Positions 61,648 to 64,000 of a DNA stretch of 64,000 bases are shown here, piece by piece. The DNA comes from Globisporangium splendens. Taxonomy: Eukaryota; Oomycota; Peronosporomycetes; Pythiales; Pythiaceae. The notes under the pieces are model-generated. The model had not been told where the DNA came from. It did no database searches and was given only the letters and a program-made list of their open reading frames with translations. The position numbers and the translations under genes were made by a program. How positions within the stretch are numbered: the first letter of the stretch is position 1; every line of letters starts with the position of its first letter. Location of the stretch: assembly GCA_006386115.1 (NCBI GenBank), contig VFIW01000009.1, positions 186,001-250,000 of the forward strand, written 5' to 3'.

Positions 61648-62062
61648 CTGTTCTTTGTTGCAGCTGATCTGGGTTGTGATTGTTGTGTTTGGTGTGGGGT
61701 GTTTTCGAGAATGAGGTAGGCGGTTGAAGCGCCACTGCAGCAGTCGGAAAGATCGTTTTTGAGAAAGCGAGTGTGGAAGAGCCGCTTGCTTACGAATGTG
61801 TAGAATGGGGATGGGGAGTCCTACTGTTCTCACCCAATCCACGAATGTTATCCATGATGAAAGGACGCTCACTCACGAGACCACACTGGGGTTGGGGCGG
61901 AATGTTGCACGTGGCGTTGGACGCTTTGTTGAAGTTGCTGACCTCGAGCGCTTCAATGTGCCCATTGGCAGTTCAATTCATTCTCTACTGTGACGATACC
62001 GACAGCAAAGAAGATTCTCACTCAACACTACTGCGCATCATCATTTGTTTGCCTCCAGTCGG
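61648..62062. other. Intergenic region
   Basis: About 400 bp between an AKR start and the 3' end of the channel gene, both on the minus strand; no other gene seen. Confidence 0.4.
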
Positions 62063-64000
62063 TCACAAGCTTCCTTCGTACTGCAGCATCAATTGCGCAG
62101 GAGGCGATGTCGGCACTGCAGTCATTGGCGGCGGGCTCACGAAAACCGTTGTCTGAGTCGGCGTGTCTGCAGGTCTTGGCGAGTCAACCGCCACTGCTTG
62201 GACCTCAGGAGCAGCGAGGACTCCTCCGTTTTGCCCTACTGTGGGTGCAGATCGCGCACGAACTGGAAGCAAAAGCAGAGAACTCGACGCGTGAAGATCA
62301 CTTGTGTCTTGTGGCTTGAACGGAGATCGTGACGTAATTTTCCGAGGCGCAATGGATGGGTCTGGTGATGCTGCCGACGTTGCCAAAATACACGCCTGGA
62401 TCGAGTCCTCAGTCGCAGCTTCGAGCGTCGGGGTCAACTCGAGTGGAGGGAGTGAATGTACTGATGGCGATGGAAGTCTGGCTTCAATTGCTGGTGACGA
62501 TGCGCCATCATCGTCGTTGCTTTCAAAGTGGGGTTTTTCTGATGGCTGGTCGCTGTTTCTTTTGCCTCTTTGTTTTCGCCACAGCACTCGATACATCCTA
62601 AAAGCCGACTGGATCCGGATTGCTTCGCGATGGCGAAACACATAACCGCGTACCGCGAGTTCGTTGACTTTTTCTTGCACGGTAAGTCCATCTAACGGCA
62701 CAATACGCTCGGTTAGCGCCAGCAGTAGATCGGTGGAGCGAATCATTGAACCTGGGTATGTTAAGTCAGGTCCAAGGTCATGATCTTGAATCAGACGGAG
62801 TCGATAACTCAGCTCCGAGATCCGCGCTTCAATCTCATGAAAGGTTTCACGGAGCTTATGATGCACTACCGCCGCGAGCGCCGGAATTGCCGACGGCGGT
62901 GTATCCTCGGACGCCAGCATATTCAGCATGTCTTGATGCGATCCCAGACCCAATGGCCCATACAGTTTGGTCAGGAATGACAGCAAATGTTTCTTGTGCA
63001 TGTACCCGAGCGCGTTGGTGTCGAACTCACTCCAAATCGTCTGGAAGAGCTTCAAGTCGTCGGATTTGAATCCAAGGAGCTTGATGGACTTGTCTTTGTT
63101 TTCACCCGCTGCTGACGTCGACACGAACGTGTCCACCATGGTCGCGACGTACAGATTTTGCAGAATCAGAAACACGAGGATGTAAAAGATATTGTAAAGC
63201 AAGGAGCTCAGGAATGCCGAGCCGCAATCGCTCGGGTGTCGCTGCGTCTTCAGTGTGAACACACCTGCTGCAGTGCACTTGGGTGGTCTCGCGTTGCTAG
63301 CGATGTATGTGTCGTACCAGCAGCACTACCAGCATAAAGTTCGGGAGAGCAAAGACGCAGAGAATGAAGCACGCCATGTAGTAGGTAAGCGCGATGCCGA
63401 ACGAACTCGTTTGCAACGAGGCATAAAAGATCTGCCACGTGTTTCCACCGCATGAAACCTTGGAAAGCGTGAGCATGCTGTCGCCAAAGGTGTTGAAGTG
63501 GGAGCGCATCGTCACAGGGAATTTGCCGCCAAACAAATCCATGCCGACCACCGCAAACACGCTGTTTATGAGTACATGGAAGGTACACAAGCTCAGGAAA
63601 GCAGGCACGTTCGCTAACACTGCATCCAGCACTTGCATCATTTTGTTTTTGTTTCGAGCGATACGGAATGGCCGCACGACTCGAAAATCCGAAGCACAAA
63701 GATCGCCCGCACGTACCTTTCGGAATAGAGAAAGAGAGACGCTGCCAAGCAAAAGTACTCCACGAATGCTGCCGACAAAATGATAAAGTCGAGGCGGTTC
63801 CACGGATTCTTGAGGTAGTTGAAGAGTCCACCGGCATTGGCACAGATGACGACGAATTCGGCCGCGTAGACAAACACAAGAAGATTCTCTATGCCGTACA
63901 GCCTCGCTGCGTACTCTTCGCTCATTCCGTGGTACTCAAACGCGAACAGAATCGTGTTTCCGAACACCACGAGGTTCATGAAGTGCTCGAAGAAAAGTGA
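62063..64000 (-). CDS. Voltage-gated cation channel, last domain and C-terminal tail (5' part outside window)
   Basis: The minus-strand reading enters from the right edge. S1 is NLVVFGNTILFAFEY. S2/S3 include LLVFVYAAEFVVICA and PWNRLDFIILSAAFVEYF. S4 carries regular arginines (RVVRPFRIARNK), followed by S5 (VPAFLSLCTFHVLINSVFAV). The pore region has SCGGNTWQIF, and S6 is LYNIFYILVFLILQNLYVAT with MVDTF. A cytosolic tail follows with an EF-hand-like domain (FQTIWSEFDTNALGYMHKKH), an IQ-type motif (IRIQSAFRMYRVLW) and a long disordered end stopping at 62063. This is the plan of domain IV of four-domain Ca/Na channels. The frame changes once inside S4 (63682-63688) and once at about 63314-63331. 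The first needs one extra base (TTTTC-CGA); the second could be one base or a short intron. Confidence 0.82.

Overview
The window looks like a chromosomal piece of a plant-pathogenic oomycete (Phytophthora/Pythium-like). The evidence is an elicitin-like gene with six cysteines, a tandem array of SHAQKYR-class single-MYB genes, short GT-AG introns of about 65-110 bp, and Ty3/gypsy LTR retrotransposons with C-terminal chromodomains. Elicitins and expanded MYB-SHAQKY(F/R) families are typical of Peronosporales/Pythiales. The species is not determined.

Layout. 1-12.4 kb is a nested retrotransposon block. A minus-strand Ty3/gypsy copy (element A, running off the left edge, with a nonsense codon in RT) has its 5' LTR split by a complete, young plus-strand Ty3/gypsy element (element B, 3820-12369; two 534-bp LTRs differing at three positions by eye; perfect 5-bp target duplication AGTCT). 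Element B has an unusual long antisense ORF (10107-11651) between pol and its 3' LTR, overlapping the end of pol. 13.2-14.1 kb holds an unrecognised serine-rich gene with one intron and two apparent one-base frame breaks. 14.2-28.5 kb is an array of six co-oriented MYB genes with shared N- and C-terminal motifs, shared promoter blocks and signs of gene conversion.

28.9-38.2 kb is a compact housekeeping region: PRP17/CDC40 splicing factor (minus), an amino-acid/auxin-permease-type transporter (plus, three exons), PCNA (minus, two exons, E2F-like sites upstream) and a multi-exon UFD1-domain protein with C-terminal zinc fingers (minus). 40-42.7 kb has a four-TM hypothetical protein, a broken tandem copy of it, and a decayed minus-strand gene. 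The elicitin-like GPI-type protein is at 45.0 kb.

46.5-61.6 kb contains four minus-strand aldo/keto reductase genes of two subtypes, separated by two LINE remnants and a third Ty3/gypsy element (element C, 50197-56498) with an extra small ORF ahead of gag. The paralogues show near-identity confined to coding sequence, which suggests gene conversion. 62.1-64.0 kb (minus, running off the right edge) is the last domain and C-terminal tail of a voltage-gated cation channel.

Several otherwise convincing genes are broken by single-base changes, most beside short homopolymers. Some may be assembly errors rather than real pseudogenes. All function calls come from motif reading; no database search was run.
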